A stretch of 22,434 bases of DNA from Folioceros fuciformis (Eukaryota; Anthocerotophyta; Anthocerotopsida; Anthocerotales). The DNA lies in assembly GCA_049999805.1 (NCBI GenBank), contig JBNGIO010005870.1, forward strand, positions 43,454 to 65,887, in the 5' to 3' direction. How positions within the stretch are numbered: the stretch's first letter is position 1; each line of letters begins with the position of its first letter. This document shows positions 1-8,747 of the stretch, piece by piece. Under the pieces are notes generated by a model that saw nothing but the letters and a program-made list of their open reading frames with translations, had not been told where the DNA came from and ran no database searches. The position numbers and the translations under genes are program-made.

Positions 1-21
1 GTGTATGGACAGGCCTATAGA

Positions 22-162
22 CCGGCTGATAGGTAGAAGTGTGATAGGTAGTGTTCCTTGGCACTAGTTCACTCCCTTGGGAGCGAACCATAGGACTACA
101 ACGACAATAGGGGAATGTGTGGCCCCTTGGGTGGTTCTTGGGTGCAAGAAATCACTCCACAC
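22..162 (+). repeat. Direct repeat copy A (partner at 1161-1317)
   Basis: This stretch shares an ordered series of blocks with 1161-1317: CCGGCTGATAG, then CACTAGTTCACTC, TTGGGAGCGAA, a GTGTGGCCC block, GGTGGTTCTTGGGTGCAAG and finally CTCCACAC. The copies differ by scattered substitutions and short indels and enclose about 1 kb. They could be diverged LTR ends, or a unit of a larger tandem family. No TG...CA ends with target duplications were identified, so the element type stays open. Confidence 0.7.
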
Positions 163-738
163 CATGATACATGGGGTGTGGCTGGTCGACTTGTGTAGCA
201 GGTTCCCTTGGTGAATGAGGGGGTCCCCTTGGTATTTGTTCTTGTCACCCCTAGATTCGAGCAAGGTTAGGTCAAAGTTAGGGTTAAGATTAGGTCGGAG
301 TTAGGTTTAGGGTTTTGAAGAGTGGAGGGTTCTGTATGAGGCGTGCTGACCTGGTTAGGCAGTGGCAGGGGTTCTTGGCCAAGGGAGTATAAGAGGCCAG
401 GCTTGTCATTGAGGGGGAGGCTTTTTTTGGTGAAGAGTGCCCTTGACCTTGTGTGCAGGCTGCTAGGTTAGAGGGATTAATGTAGTGTGCAGATGCACCT
501 CGGCCTTGATTCCCCATGCCACTGGGGGAATGTGGCGGCTCCCAAAATCGCTGAGGTCTTGGTGGCCAAATCCGCAAGGGCTGACCTTTCTTGTAGGCTG
601 GTTGGGTGGTTGGGGTACCTTGACGTCCCTAAGGGGTTTCCAAGGTGACGGATTGCAGGGCTGTGAGCCGAGGAGGCTATCCAGCTTCAGTCTGCACATC
701 CCGGCCTCAAGGACTGCAAGTGAGGGGTTGCTGTGTTC
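163..738. other. No gene seen; GT-rich non-coding sequence
   Basis: The sequence between the first repeat copy and the tandem arrays contains only chance open frames, overlapping on both strands, with no recognisable protein motif. A short stretch near 265-315 is built of GTTAGG/TTAGGGTT-like words (AGGTTAGGTC, GTTAGGGTTA, TTTAGGGTTTT). This is a degenerate telomere-like composition, not a true telomeric array. Confidence 0.5.
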
Positions 739-804
739 CAAAATCCAGGAGTGAGACGTGATGGTGAAGGGCAAAATCCAGGAGTGAGATGTGATGGTGA
801 AGGG
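739..804 (+). repeat. 33-bp tandem duplication
   Basis: Two adjacent 33-bp units, 739-771 and 772-804, both beginning CAAAATCCAGGAGTGAGA. They differ at one position (GACGTG against GATGTG). The near-identity points to a recent slippage or unequal-exchange event in non-coding DNA. Confidence 0.9.
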
Positions 805-813
805 GCTGAAGAG

Positions 814-918
814 TTGAAGTGCTGGAGCAGAGATTTGAAGTGCTGAAGCAGAGATTTGAAGTGCTGGAGAAGTGCTGGAGTAGAGACTTCAAGTACTGGA
901 GTAGAGACTTGAGGTCTA
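814..918 (+). repeat. ~21-bp imperfect tandem array
   Basis: About five imperfect copies of a unit reading TTGAAGTGCTGGAGCAGAGA. The later copies drift to TTCAAGTACTGGAGTAGAGA, and one carries an extra GAAGTGCTGGA insertion. The array follows the 33-bp duplication closely, and the purine-rich strand is the + strand. The open frames across it on the minus strand (serine/leucine-rich) are by-products of the repeat. Confidence 0.8.
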
Positions 919-1160
919 GAGTTTGGAGTTGTTGTGTTGGGGCTGAAGTTCTCAATTAGCTGCTGAGGTGGCTGGCATTTAGGGCTGAGAGTGGAGGTCG
1001 AGGCCAGGGCTAGGGCCTCCTCTCAACTGCTGAGGTGGCTGATACCAGGAGCTGGAAGTGGGAGCTAAGGATGATGCTGAGTCCTCATTCAACTGGGGTT
1101 GTGGTTGGTGTTGAAGACAAGGTTCTGATCTTTTTGCTGTAGTGTGGTTAGGTCTAGGAG

Positions 1161-1317
1161 CCGGCTGATAGATAGGATTAGATTTAGGCAATGTGGGGAA
1201 GATTGTGGGGAACCTTGACACTAGTTCACTCGCTTGGGAGCGAATCCTAGTGCTACGACGATAATAAGGGGGAAGTGTGGCCCTTGGTGGTTCTTGGGTG
1301 CAAGTACTACTCCACAC
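1161..1317 (+). repeat. Direct repeat copy B (partner at 22-162)
   Basis: Diverged second copy of the repeat at 22-162, in the same orientation and with the same block order, ending in TCCACAC. It carries about 16 extra bases before the CACTAGTTCACTC block. Degenerate coding sequence of the first retroelement begins directly after it, so the copy may mark the left edge of that insertion. Confidence 0.7.
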
Positions 1318-2101
1318 TACAGAAGACAATTGGCACAAGAGGACAGGCTAACAATTGCTGAATCACTTTACCAGCAAACCCTAGAGTGGATTCTTCAAAC
1401 TGAAGATCAGCCTGAGCGCACTTGTGTCGTAAGGGAGTCATATGATAATCTTCTTGATGCTATCTTCCCTCAACAACGTCATCTGTTGCTTGCTCAACCA
1501 CCCAGGAATCCTACTAATCTTCCATTTGTCGGAAATGGTAACCTTAGAGGTTTTCTAACTACACACATATCACCACATATCAGTGTGCTAGGATAGAAAC
1601 ACAGCAACAACATGTTGATGAGTGTTTTCAAAGCATCTGTCACAAACTTGCTGCAGTGAGTGTTGACCTGCAAGAATTGAAGGAACAAGTAGGACATTTG
1701 GACTTTAAGTTGCTAACCTTATTGAAACCTGCCTTGCTTGCAAATCTTGCCCTTCCTCTAACAGGCTTGCTCCTGAGTCCTCTTCCAACCAACCTGAGTT
1801 CGATTCTTCTCCCTCTAAGTATCCCCAAGATGCTTCCTACGAACTATCCCTTGCCCTTTTTCTTGTGGCAGTTGGCAGTTCAGGGGGTGGAATTACTCAG
1901 CAGCCTGGAATTGCAATACAGTCTGGACAGCAATCTGGATCTCAAGCTCCATCACCTGCCCATACTATTGACTCACAGTCACAACCAACCTCAGCTCGGC
2001 ATCAGTCAGTTGTTCAACTAGTTGCACACTTACCTGCAGAACAGATCATTGATGCTGCACCTAGTGTAGATGAGACGCAATTTCTAAAGTTGATATACTA
2101 G
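1318..2101 (+). pseudogene. Degenerate coding remnant upstream of copia RT, identity uncertain
   Basis: Open stretches can be followed through several frameshifts. A charged, glutamine-rich piece lies at about 1318-1590 (words such as LAQEDRLTIAESLYQQTLEW and RESYDNLLDAIFPQQRHLLL). It continues after a frame change at about 1590-1710 (HVDECFQSICHKLAAVSVDL) and then as a serine/proline/glutamine-rich low-complexity segment to a stop at 2101. I do not recognise a copia gag, protease or integrase core here. By position it may be a diverged N-terminal or linker part of the copia polyprotein at 2170-4282, or an older unrelated sequence that element landed in. Confidence 0.4.
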
Positions 2102-2553
2102 CAGCTGATCCTGCAATGGATGATTTTGCGCCCGTTTGGCATTTAGATTTCGGAGATCAACCCCTCTCACCTATTTTTGAACATGAGCAGGCTGCTGAAT
2201 AGGTTCACACTTATCTGGAGCCTGAACCAGTTGTGACTGCGTCTCCTGTTCTCGAACCTGTTGTGGAAGAACGAAGATACCCCACCAGGTCGCGTCCTCC
2301 ACGAGATCAATGGAGTGAACGACCTTATCAGCCTGAAGATTTTCGGCAACCTCATTCAACTCAACTCTGTGAGGCCTTCTCCACCAGCACTATTCACCCT
2401 GCTGAACCACGCTCATATAAAGGAGGCTATTAACGGCAAGGACAAGCATCACTGGATCCCTTCCATTCAAGATGAATACGATTCCCTCATGAAGAATGAA
2501 ACATGGGAACTGTGTCCTTTACTTGCTGGACGCAAAGCTGTGAGCTGTAAATT
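2102..2553 (+). pseudogene. Copia polyprotein: integrase-RT linker and RT N-terminus
   Basis: A proline-rich linker that contains YPTRSRPPRDQW leads, after a frameshift near 2400, into the conserved start of Ty1/copia reverse transcriptase. Visible there are KEAINGKDKHHWIPSIQDEY, DSLMKNETWEL and GRKAVSCK. An in-frame TAG after HEQAAE (about 2200) also breaks the frame. The coding sense stops abruptly after SCK at about 2554, where a foreign AT-rich segment begins. The linker-to-RT order is normal for copia pol, but gag, protease and the integrase catalytic core were not found upstream. Confidence 0.85.
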
Positions 2554-2870
2554 ACCATAACCTCTTTCGAGCAAAAAACAACACAATACAAGTGAAGAGG
2601 GAGTTAGATAGCAAATACTAGGTGGGTTCATCCCTTCTTTTATGGACCTATGGGTGGCACTCTCATTTCGTGCCCAATATGGGGTAAATGACCCCAAACC
2701 CTAAAATACCTTTTCTACCTAACATAACAAAGTCTAATAAGCTATATATATTAATCATAACCTTAATCACTCTTACCACTAATTAGTACAAACTCAATAA
2801 GTTGGATTAGCACTAATTAATCTCAACATTAATCATGCTTAACACTTCAAACATAAGTTGAACGCATAAG
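2554..2870. mobile_element. ~315-bp AT-rich insert splitting copia RT
   Basis: The RT frame reads ...AVSCK before this block and resumes at about 2871 with GEIARYKNRLVARGFSQ. In intact copia RTs about ten residues (a WVYK-type stretch) join these two points, so roughly 30 bp were replaced by about 315 bp. The insert is rich in TTAATCA/ACTAATTA words and has no ORF. It contains GGGTGGCACTCTCATTT, which resembles part of the minus-strand copia LTR at about 20752-20775 read in reverse. An LTR fragment or small non-autonomous element is possible. No clean terminal repeats or target duplication were found. Confidence 0.55.
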
Positions 2871-4279
2871 GAGAGATTGCCAGGTACAAGAATCGTCTAG
2901 TAGCCCGAGGTTTTTCTCAAGTGGCTGGAGTGGACTTCCATGAAACGTTCAGCCCTGTTGTGAAAACGCAATCGATCCGCATGATGCTGGCCTTGGCTGC
3001 AGCAAGGGACTGGGACTTGGAACAAATGGATGTTTCAATAGCTTTCCTCTATGGGGATCTCGAGGAAGACATATACATGGAATAGCCCGAAGTCTTTGTG
3101 GACCTTGAGCATCCTACCTGGGTCTGCAAGCTTAAGAAGACGGCCTCAAATAGAGCGCACGAGAATGGTACAAGTGTATTGACAAATACTTGAAATCTAT
3201 TGGGTTCATCCAAAACCCTGCACATGCAAACGTCTATATCTACAACAAAGGAGGATACATGGTTATCTTGGCTCTTTATGTCGATGACGCGATCCTGGCA
3301 TCAAACAATCGGGAGCTGTTAGACTAGGTAAAAGGGATGCTCCACAAGCGCTATGACATGAAGGATATCGGTCCTCTTACCTTTGTTTTAGATTAGTCTT
3401 GTCATCCGTGACAGGACTAATCGTACTCTCATCCTACACCAGACCAAGTACATTGGTGAGACTCTCCAAAGATTTAATCTGCAGGATGCGAAGTCAGTAA
3501 GCACTCCTGGCAACATTGGTTTGAAGCTTACCTCTATGCAAAGCCCTCAAGATGAGGTTGATCGTGAGCTTATGAGCATGGTGCCCTATAGGCATGCTGT
3601 TGGGTGCCTCAACTACATTAGTTGCTGGACACGACTGGACATTCAGCACTCGGTCAGTGCTGTTTCGCAATTCCTTGAAGATCCAGGCCAGACTCACTGG
3701 GTTGCGGTCAAGAGAATTTTGCGTTACCTTAAGGGCACTTCCACACTTGGACTCTGCTTCCGAGGCACATATGAGACTGTTAGCTTGCAGGGTTATTGTG
3801 ATGCGGATTGGGCGACAGATCCAGATCAAAGACGCAACATCTCTGCTTATTGCTTCCTCTTGTCTACAGCAGCTGTCAACTGGAGCTCAAAGAAACAGGT
3901 CTCAATAGCACTCTCCTCAACGGAAGCGGAATATAAAGCACTAACAGATTCTGCAAAAGAGGCCGAGTGGGAACGCACTTTCCTTGCTGGCTTAAACTTT
4001 CCATAGAAGATCCCTACCACCATCTATTGTGACAACATGTCTACTATTGCCCTGGTTGGGAATCCCCGCTTCCACGCACGCACGAAGCACATAGAAATCC
4101 ACCATCACTTTGTGAGGCACTCAGTGGAGCGGAAGGTGGTTAGCATTGAGCATATCCCTACAAAGCTAAATACGGCAGACGTCCTCACAAAAAGTCTGCC
4201 TACGCTCAAGCACAATTTTCATACAGAAGCCCTGGGCTTGGTAGCCTACAACTCCTACTTGCCCAACTCTTCTCTGTAG
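2871..4279 (+). pseudogene. Ty1/copia reverse transcriptase and RNase H, broken
   Basis: This is the core of a copia pol, which copies element RNA into DNA and degrades the RNA strand. RT motifs in order are YKNRLVARGFSQ, FSPVVKTQSIRMMLALAAA, QMDVSIAFLYGDLEEDIYM, a damaged GLK.AREWYK box, and the catalytic YVDD at 3277-3288. RNase H follows at about 3521-4279 with its acidic residues visible in CDADWA, SSTEAEYKAL and YCDNMS, then NPRFHARTKHIEIHHHFVR and ILTK-type VLTKSLP. Stops at 3083-3085 (TAG), 3325-3327 (TAG) and after NFP at about 4004-4006, plus frameshifts near 3140 and 3395-3520, make it non-functional. The gag-PR-INT half is absent. Confidence 0.93.
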
Positions 4280-4461
4280 TGTTAGCGTGGAGTGATATTT
4301 GGACTGTCTGGCCGGATGAAGCTCAACTGCTCTGTCTAATTGGCTGGAATTACTTGTCCAGCTTTGCAGCTTTGCAGCTGCGACCAAGTGTGCCAGCCAT
4401 TTTCGCACCTTCGTGTCCCTGTCTTTAGTTGCGTTTAACACCTATCTCCTAACCAATGTCG

Positions 4462-4630
4462 TGGTTAAGGGGGTGTGTTAAGATAATCCCTGTAGGGCTA
4501 TGTTTATATAACCAGCGATCATGGTTAGCTTTAGTTTAGGGTTAATATCGAAAGGACACTTAGGCTTGTATATAAGACATACTTTCTCATGTGTGTATTA
4601 CTTCCTTTTTGCTTGTGCTCATGTATTCTG
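4462..4630 (+). mobile_element. Copia polypurine tract and start of 3' LTR
   Basis: About 180 bp after the RNase H stop a polypurine tract (GGTTAAGGGGGTG) is followed by TGTTAAGATAATCC, a typical LTR 5' end, at about 4477. Downstream are ATGGTTAGC, TTTAGGGTTAATA and a TATA-like TGTATATAAGAC at about 4567. The same order and spacing occur on the minus strand at 20963 down to 20850, which identifies both as LTRs of related copia families. The 3' end of this LTR is not visible: gypsy coding sequence begins at 4636, so the LTR is probably truncated. Confidence 0.75.
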
Positions 4631-4635
4631 TCTGC

Positions 4636-5859
4636 TATGCCTAGCAACTTTCTCCTCACAGATCCTGATGATTTCGTGGAGCGTTTTGAACAGCTGACCA
4701 TCTCAAACCAGGAGGCGTGTACAGTTGTTCTATGGAGTCCTATGGGGAGCCGCTACCAAATGGTACAAGAGAGAATACCTCAAGATAGCAACACCGCCAG
4801 CCACCTTCGACGCGCTCAAAAGGGCATTTTGTGAAAGATTTTGAGGGGTGGACGTGGAAGGGTACGTTTTGTCCAAGCTGGAGAGGCTGCGGCGAAGGCA
4901 AAGGGAGACGCTGCAAGCATATGTGGAAAGATTCCACAGTTTGCGAGATCGAGCGGGGCCTCATTCGGAGCTAATGGCTATTCGATGGTTTGCAAGAGGA
5001 TTGGGGTCGGCAATGGGAAGGCACGTTTGCCTGCAAGTAGAGAAGGATTTGGAGAGGGCGATACGAACAGCGTTGAATTACGAGGAGTCCAACGTTGAGG
5101 TGAGGAAGAAGACGCGCAAGGAAGAGAAACGGAGTCATGAAGGAAAAAAAAAGAAATTCGAGGGGGAAGAAGAAGTACTCTTCTACTTTAGAAGACGACT
5201 TGTCGTGGGAAGAAGGTTCTTCAAGTACTTCATCAGACAGTTCGACAACTGAGGACTCATCGAGCTTAGAAGAGGATTCATTGGAGGATGAGAGAAGGCG
5301 AAGAAAGAATAAGAAAGTGGTGAAGGCAGGATTGAGCCGGAAACATCAGTCCAAGAGTAAGGAGTCTGGAAAGGCCAAGCCAGAGTCTGCACGAGGACCT
5401 GAGCAAGTAAGGAAGGAAGTGGAGCTGGCAACCAAAAAGGTCGAGCAGCAAGGAACCAAGCTGGGGGAGGTTTTGGCCAAACTAGAGAAGCTATAGATTA
5501 ATGCGGTGAAGGATCAGGAGAGGCGGAGAGTCGCGATGGGAGGAAGAGTCAACCTCTTCTGCTCGACTTGTGGTCAACAGGGTCATTCAAGGGCGAGTTG
5601 TCCGCAAGTGAAGGTGTAGATTGTGGAGTAGGAGGAAGAGGGGGAGGAAGCCTATATGGAGGATGCCTATCAAATTCAGGAGGTAGCACCTATGCTGGGG
5701 TACCCAAAGACGGCCTATCCCCCACACCTGCACAACAACGCACCTATGAGTATGAGGGGCCAAGCTGTTAGGAATCCAGGACAGTTGACGACAATCCAGT
5801 GTTACAACTGTCGAGGCATAGGCCACTTTGCAAATAGTTGTCCTTTGGTGACGCGATAG
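4636..5859 (+). pseudogene. Ty3/gypsy gag with two CCHC zinc knuckles, frameshifted
   Basis: This is the capsid/nucleocapsid precursor of an LTR retrotransposon. The capsid homology starts at LTDPDDFVERFEQLTISNQEA and continues after a frame change at about 4735 as AATKWYKREYLKIATPPATF (retrotransposon gag family, PF03732-like). It then reads LRRRQRETLQAYVERFHSLR and WFARGLG at 4848-5140, and shifts again at about 5140 into a Lys/Glu/Ser-rich low-complexity arm. Two CX2CX4HX4C knuckles follow: CSTCGQQGHSRASC at 5560-5601 and CYNCRGIGHFANSC at 5800-5841. In-frame stops at about 5494, 5617 and 5857 confirm decay. A hydrophobic gene product or envelope is not seen. Confidence 0.88.
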
Positions 5860-7109
5860 GGGAACGCGATTACGAGAGGTTGTGCACTGACTGCAAGCAG
5901 GTGGGCCATGTTGCTGGGAGCAATCTATGCACAGTACCGAAAAAACATGCACGGATCGCTCCTACCCCGGCGCCTATGATCCAGTCCGTTGGCCCAAGTG
6001 CCCCACCGACTACGCAAGTAACAGACGCGCTGATGGCTGTATGGGAGGACGCGGAGGCTCACATGCTGAGAGAACTGGAGGGCCTGGGCAACCTGGACAA
6101 AAGGTACTACGAGGAGGCGCCCGTCATGGAAGTCCAAACTCAAGGCAGAACCAGAGCCACCAAGGGGACTGATGAGTTGATAGGGAAGAAGCGAGGGGGA
6201 AGAGGACAACTTGCCCCGTCGGATACATCGGCCGACGTGTCGACTTCCGTGAGCAGTGGTGAGAGGGAGCCGTTATCACTGGAGGAGCCAATTGAAGTAC
6301 CGAAAAACCCAGTGGAGGCGAGAGCAGGAGAAGAGGTGACAACTGATTCGGCAAAGCGTGCTGAGGGAGAGCGACTGTCCATAAGTAAACCAGCTCAAGG
6401 GGTGGAAGGAGTCGAAGGAATCTCACAACTGGACAGATTAAGAGCGTTGGGTTTTTCTCCAGATGTTTGGCAAGAGGTAGCAGAGATGATTCGAGAGGAG
6501 TTGGACCAAACTCCTGAACGTACGGCGACGGTTGGTGAAGGGCAACCCAATTCCTCGACTACTGGTGACCAGGAAGGGCTTGGGAAGGTGGATGCAGGAC
6601 CTGCAGCAGAAGCTGAGAAGGGGAGGACGCGAGTGCTTGACTTGGCCGAAGCCATTATGGATCAAAAATTCATAGTGACTTTTGGCCAGTTACTCCAAGA
6701 CACACCACGATACAGCCAGCAGCTGCGACGAGCGCTAAAGATGGCACAGCCCAAGCGGAGGCAAAGTTTGCCAAGGGTGAGGCCGAAGACCCATCCAGTA
6801 AACCTGGTAATGATGACGAATCAAGGGCCGGCCGAGTTGCAAATTGAGATCGCAGGGTGTGTGATTAAAAAGGTACCTTTGGACACAGGGTCCGGAGTGA
6901 ACATCATAATTGAAGACACAGCCTGGAAGCCGGGGTTGGAGATCGAGCACACTGCCAAAGTTCTGCGATTGGCAGACATGTCAAAAATGGCGTCCGTTGG
7001 GGAGATCCTTGGAGTCTTGACTCACATCAGCACCATTCCATATCTTATGGATTATGTGGTGATTAAGCAAAAGGCCCCGGGATATGAAGTATTGATTGGG
7101 AGAACCTGA
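5860..7109 (+). pseudogene. Gypsy polyprotein: third zinc knuckle, linker, aspartic protease
   Basis: A single-base frame change at about 5855 joins gag to this 400-residue open frame. It opens with a third, unusually spaced knuckle, CTDCKQVGHVAGSNLC (CX2CX4HX6C, 5883-5930). A long Glu/Ser/Pro-rich linker follows, with low-complexity patches such as SADVSTSVSSGEREPLSLEE. The C-terminal ~110 residues are a retropepsin-like protease domain: VNLVMMTNQGPAELQIEIAG, catalytic LDTGSGVNII (DTG at 6882-6890), and GYEVLIGR near the end. The family usually has DTGA/DTGS followed by VNLI-type residues, so the active-site loop looks intact. The protease would cut the Gag-Pol precursor inside virus-like particles. 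Confidence 0.85.
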
Positions 7110-7660
7110 TGGTGCTAGATGTACCTTTAGGTGGGGCCGGAAGGAGGTAGGGTTTAAACCGCTGGGGTGGGACCCAAAGACCAAGGAAGGGAGGATCTGT
7201 TTGTCATGGAGCAAGGACATGTACGTTGGAGAAACCCCGTCCAAAACAGATGGATACATCTCAGCTGAAGAAACGGGCGGGCAAGTAGATGAAGATGAGA
7301 GGTGCCCTTTTGCACATATCTCTTGGTCGGACAAGGAGAAGGATTATCAGTGCCATCTACCCCTGGTCACTTGTTACAGAGTCACGGAAGCCAGTGAGAA
7401 TGTGGAGTTAGAGTCGGAGGAAGCCAGTGAGAATGTGGAGTTAGAGTCGGAGGAAGCCAGTGAGAATGTGGAGTTAGAGTCGGAGGAAGCCACTTCGACC
7501 ACCGAGGTAGCTGGAGGGGAACGGGAGGTAGCCGCCTCGACTACTATGGTAGCCCAAGGGGAATGGGAGGTATCCCACTCAACTCCCGAGGTAATTGAGC
7601 CAACAAAGTCAGAAGAAGAGGAACCAAGGGAAAAGTCGCCTGAGCCGGGAGAAACATAGG
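7110..7660 (+). pseudogene. Gypsy pol acidic spacer between protease and RT position
   Basis: The protease frame stops at 7107-7109 and a different frame stays open to 7659. Its first third (GRKEVGFKPLGWDPKTKEGR, CLSWSKDMYVGE) probably continues the pol region. The rest is strongly acidic (Glu/Ser/Thr-rich) and includes a perfect three-copy 11-residue repeat at 7387-7485. No RT motif appears before or after it, and the frame runs into stops and a deletion junction near 7840-7900. I infer a non-catalytic linker expanded by repeat slippage. The minus-strand frame opposite is only its mirror. Confidence 0.7.
7387..7485 (+). repeat. 33-bp x3 perfect tandem repeat encoding EASENVELESE
   Basis: Three identical 33-bp units at 7387-7419, 7420-7452 and 7453-7485, each encoding the acidic 11-residue peptide EASENVELESE. 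A fourth, decayed copy (EATSTTEV...) follows. Identity at the DNA level, including silent positions, means the expansion is recent relative to the stops and frameshifts elsewhere in the element. Confidence 0.97.
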
Positions 7661-7902
7661 AGGGTGTCATAAAAATTACCTCTGAAGAGCTCTTCTGTGA
7701 GTGGGGAATGAGGGAAGCAGAACCCCGAAGGCCCGAGGAGGGATTTGGAGTCATCTCTGCGCCGGTGGAACGAGAGTAGGTGCAGGCACATGAGATCAAG
7801 GATGTGGAGGCCCTACCAGGGAAAATCCTCAAGTTCTCCACTAAGTCTAATTAGACTAATCACATTAGTCTAAGCACATTGGGCTTTAATAACCCTACAG
7901 GA
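7661..7902 (+). other. Deletion junction in gypsy pol with overlapping palindromes
   Basis: After a stop at about 7659 a short readable piece continues (VIKITSEELFCEWGMREAEP) to about 7850. Non-coding sequence with GTCTAATTAGAC (a 12-bp perfect palindrome, 7845-7856) and TTAGACTAAT-CAC-ATTAGTCTAA (7851-7873) follows. By 7903 the frame is already at the late integrase motif PQSDG. RT, RNase H, the integrase zinc finger and the first integrase catalytic acids are all missing, so 2 kb or more is deleted here. Confidence 0.75.
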
Positions 7903-8535
7903 TCATCCTCAATCAGATGGGCTATCAAAATAGTTAGTCCACACATGTAAGGATGTGCTGAGGAAATATTGCTTGGAGGTAAACCCAAGATGTTGGGATG
8001 AATTACTTCCATACATTGCCTTGGGGTATCGAGTCAGTGTCCAGGTAGCGCTGGGGAAGTTTAGTCCATACTTTATCATGTTTGGAAGGAATGTCGTGCT
8101 GCCTAACATAGTGGCTGATAAATACTCCAAAGTGGTGGATTGGTCTAGAGATCTAGCAAAGTGTCTTAACGAGTTAACCAATAGAGCTGAGGTACTACGT
8201 TCGGTGATGCTAATGGCCATGGATAAGGTGATCACGGTGTTGAGCTATGGCCATGGCCATGGCTATGGCCATGGCCATAGCTCAACACCGTGATCAGTTA
8301 CGATACGCCTTTACCATAAGGGGGTCGTAGAAACAAAAGCCCAAGAAATTTGAAGCTAGTGATTTCGTATACTTGCAACACCAACCATCAAGCATGTTGG
8401 ATGTTAGCACTATAAGATTGATCCTAAGGGTAGTGAGTCTGGGTGATCAATGGGTGGTTTAGCTGGAAAGACAAGATGGAAAAAGGTGCAAAGAGCATAT
8501 AAGACATTTGGCACCTTGTCACCTGCCGAACCGTG
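7903..8535 (+). pseudogene. Gypsy integrase C-terminal part, interrupted by palindrome
   Basis: Begins at the PQSDGLS motif near the end of the integrase core and reads on through KDVLRKYCLEVNPRCWDE, LPYIALGYRVSVQ and SPYFIMFGRNVVLPNIVADK. It then enters the 68-bp palindrome (8229-8296). From 8265 the frame resumes as MAMAIAQHRDQLRYAFTIRG, KKFEASDFVYLQHQPSSMLD, LILRVVSLGDQW and CKEHIRHLAPCHLPN, with in-frame stops after RGS and VV. The DxVYLQ and CAPCHLPN-type blocks are the usual tail of this class of plant and algal gypsy polyproteins as I remember them. Integrase would insert element cDNA into the host genome; this copy cannot. Confidence 0.85.
8229..8296. repeat. 68-bp perfect-arm palindrome
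   Basis: Two perfectly complementary 32-nt arms, 8229-8260 and 8265-8296, are separated by the 4-nt loop GGCT. The bases just outside (8228 and 8297, both G) do not pair. The right arm is the natural integrase coding sequence (frame reads MAMAIAQHRD), so the left arm is the added inverted copy. The tip is rich in ATGGCC repeats. Confidence 0.97.
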
Positions 8536-8570
8536 ACACTAGAATTCAACTACAGGGCTAGGTACCACCA

Positions 8571-8747
8571 ACTAACTTGCCTTGTGAAGTCTGCAAGCGA
8601 GTGGATAGCGCTAAGAGCTTGTTGCTATGTGGTCATTGCAATAAGGGACAACATCTATTTTGTCATCAGCCGGTGTTGCTAAAGGTGCAAGGCAGGGAAT
8701 CGTTCTATCTTGAGTGCCTTCAGCTTGGCGAGGAACAAGGGCAGTGA
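8571..8747 (+). pseudogene. PHD-like zinc finger at the end of gypsy pol
   Basis: An uninterrupted 59-codon frame ending in TGA reads LPCEVCKRVDSAKSLLLCGH, then CNKGQHLFCHQPVL, and later FYLECLQLGEE. The pattern is CX2C, LLLCX2C, X4H, X2C, then a final Cys, which matches seven of the eight metal ligands of a C4HC3 PHD cross-brace. The last Cys of the expected WxCPxC is missing. PHD fingers read histone H3 tails, so in a retroelement polyprotein such a module could steer integration to particular chromatin; that role is inference. It lies about 35 bp after the integrase tail and probably belonged to the same polyprotein. Confidence 0.7.

Noticed and set aside
290-955. Several overlapping open frames on both strands
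   Set aside because: Mutually contradictory, proline/serine/leucine-rich shadows of simple repeats with no conserved motif.
7374-7841. 155-codon minus-strand open frame opposite the gypsy spacer
   Set aside because: It is the mirror of the acidic repeat-bearing frame and has no independent motif.
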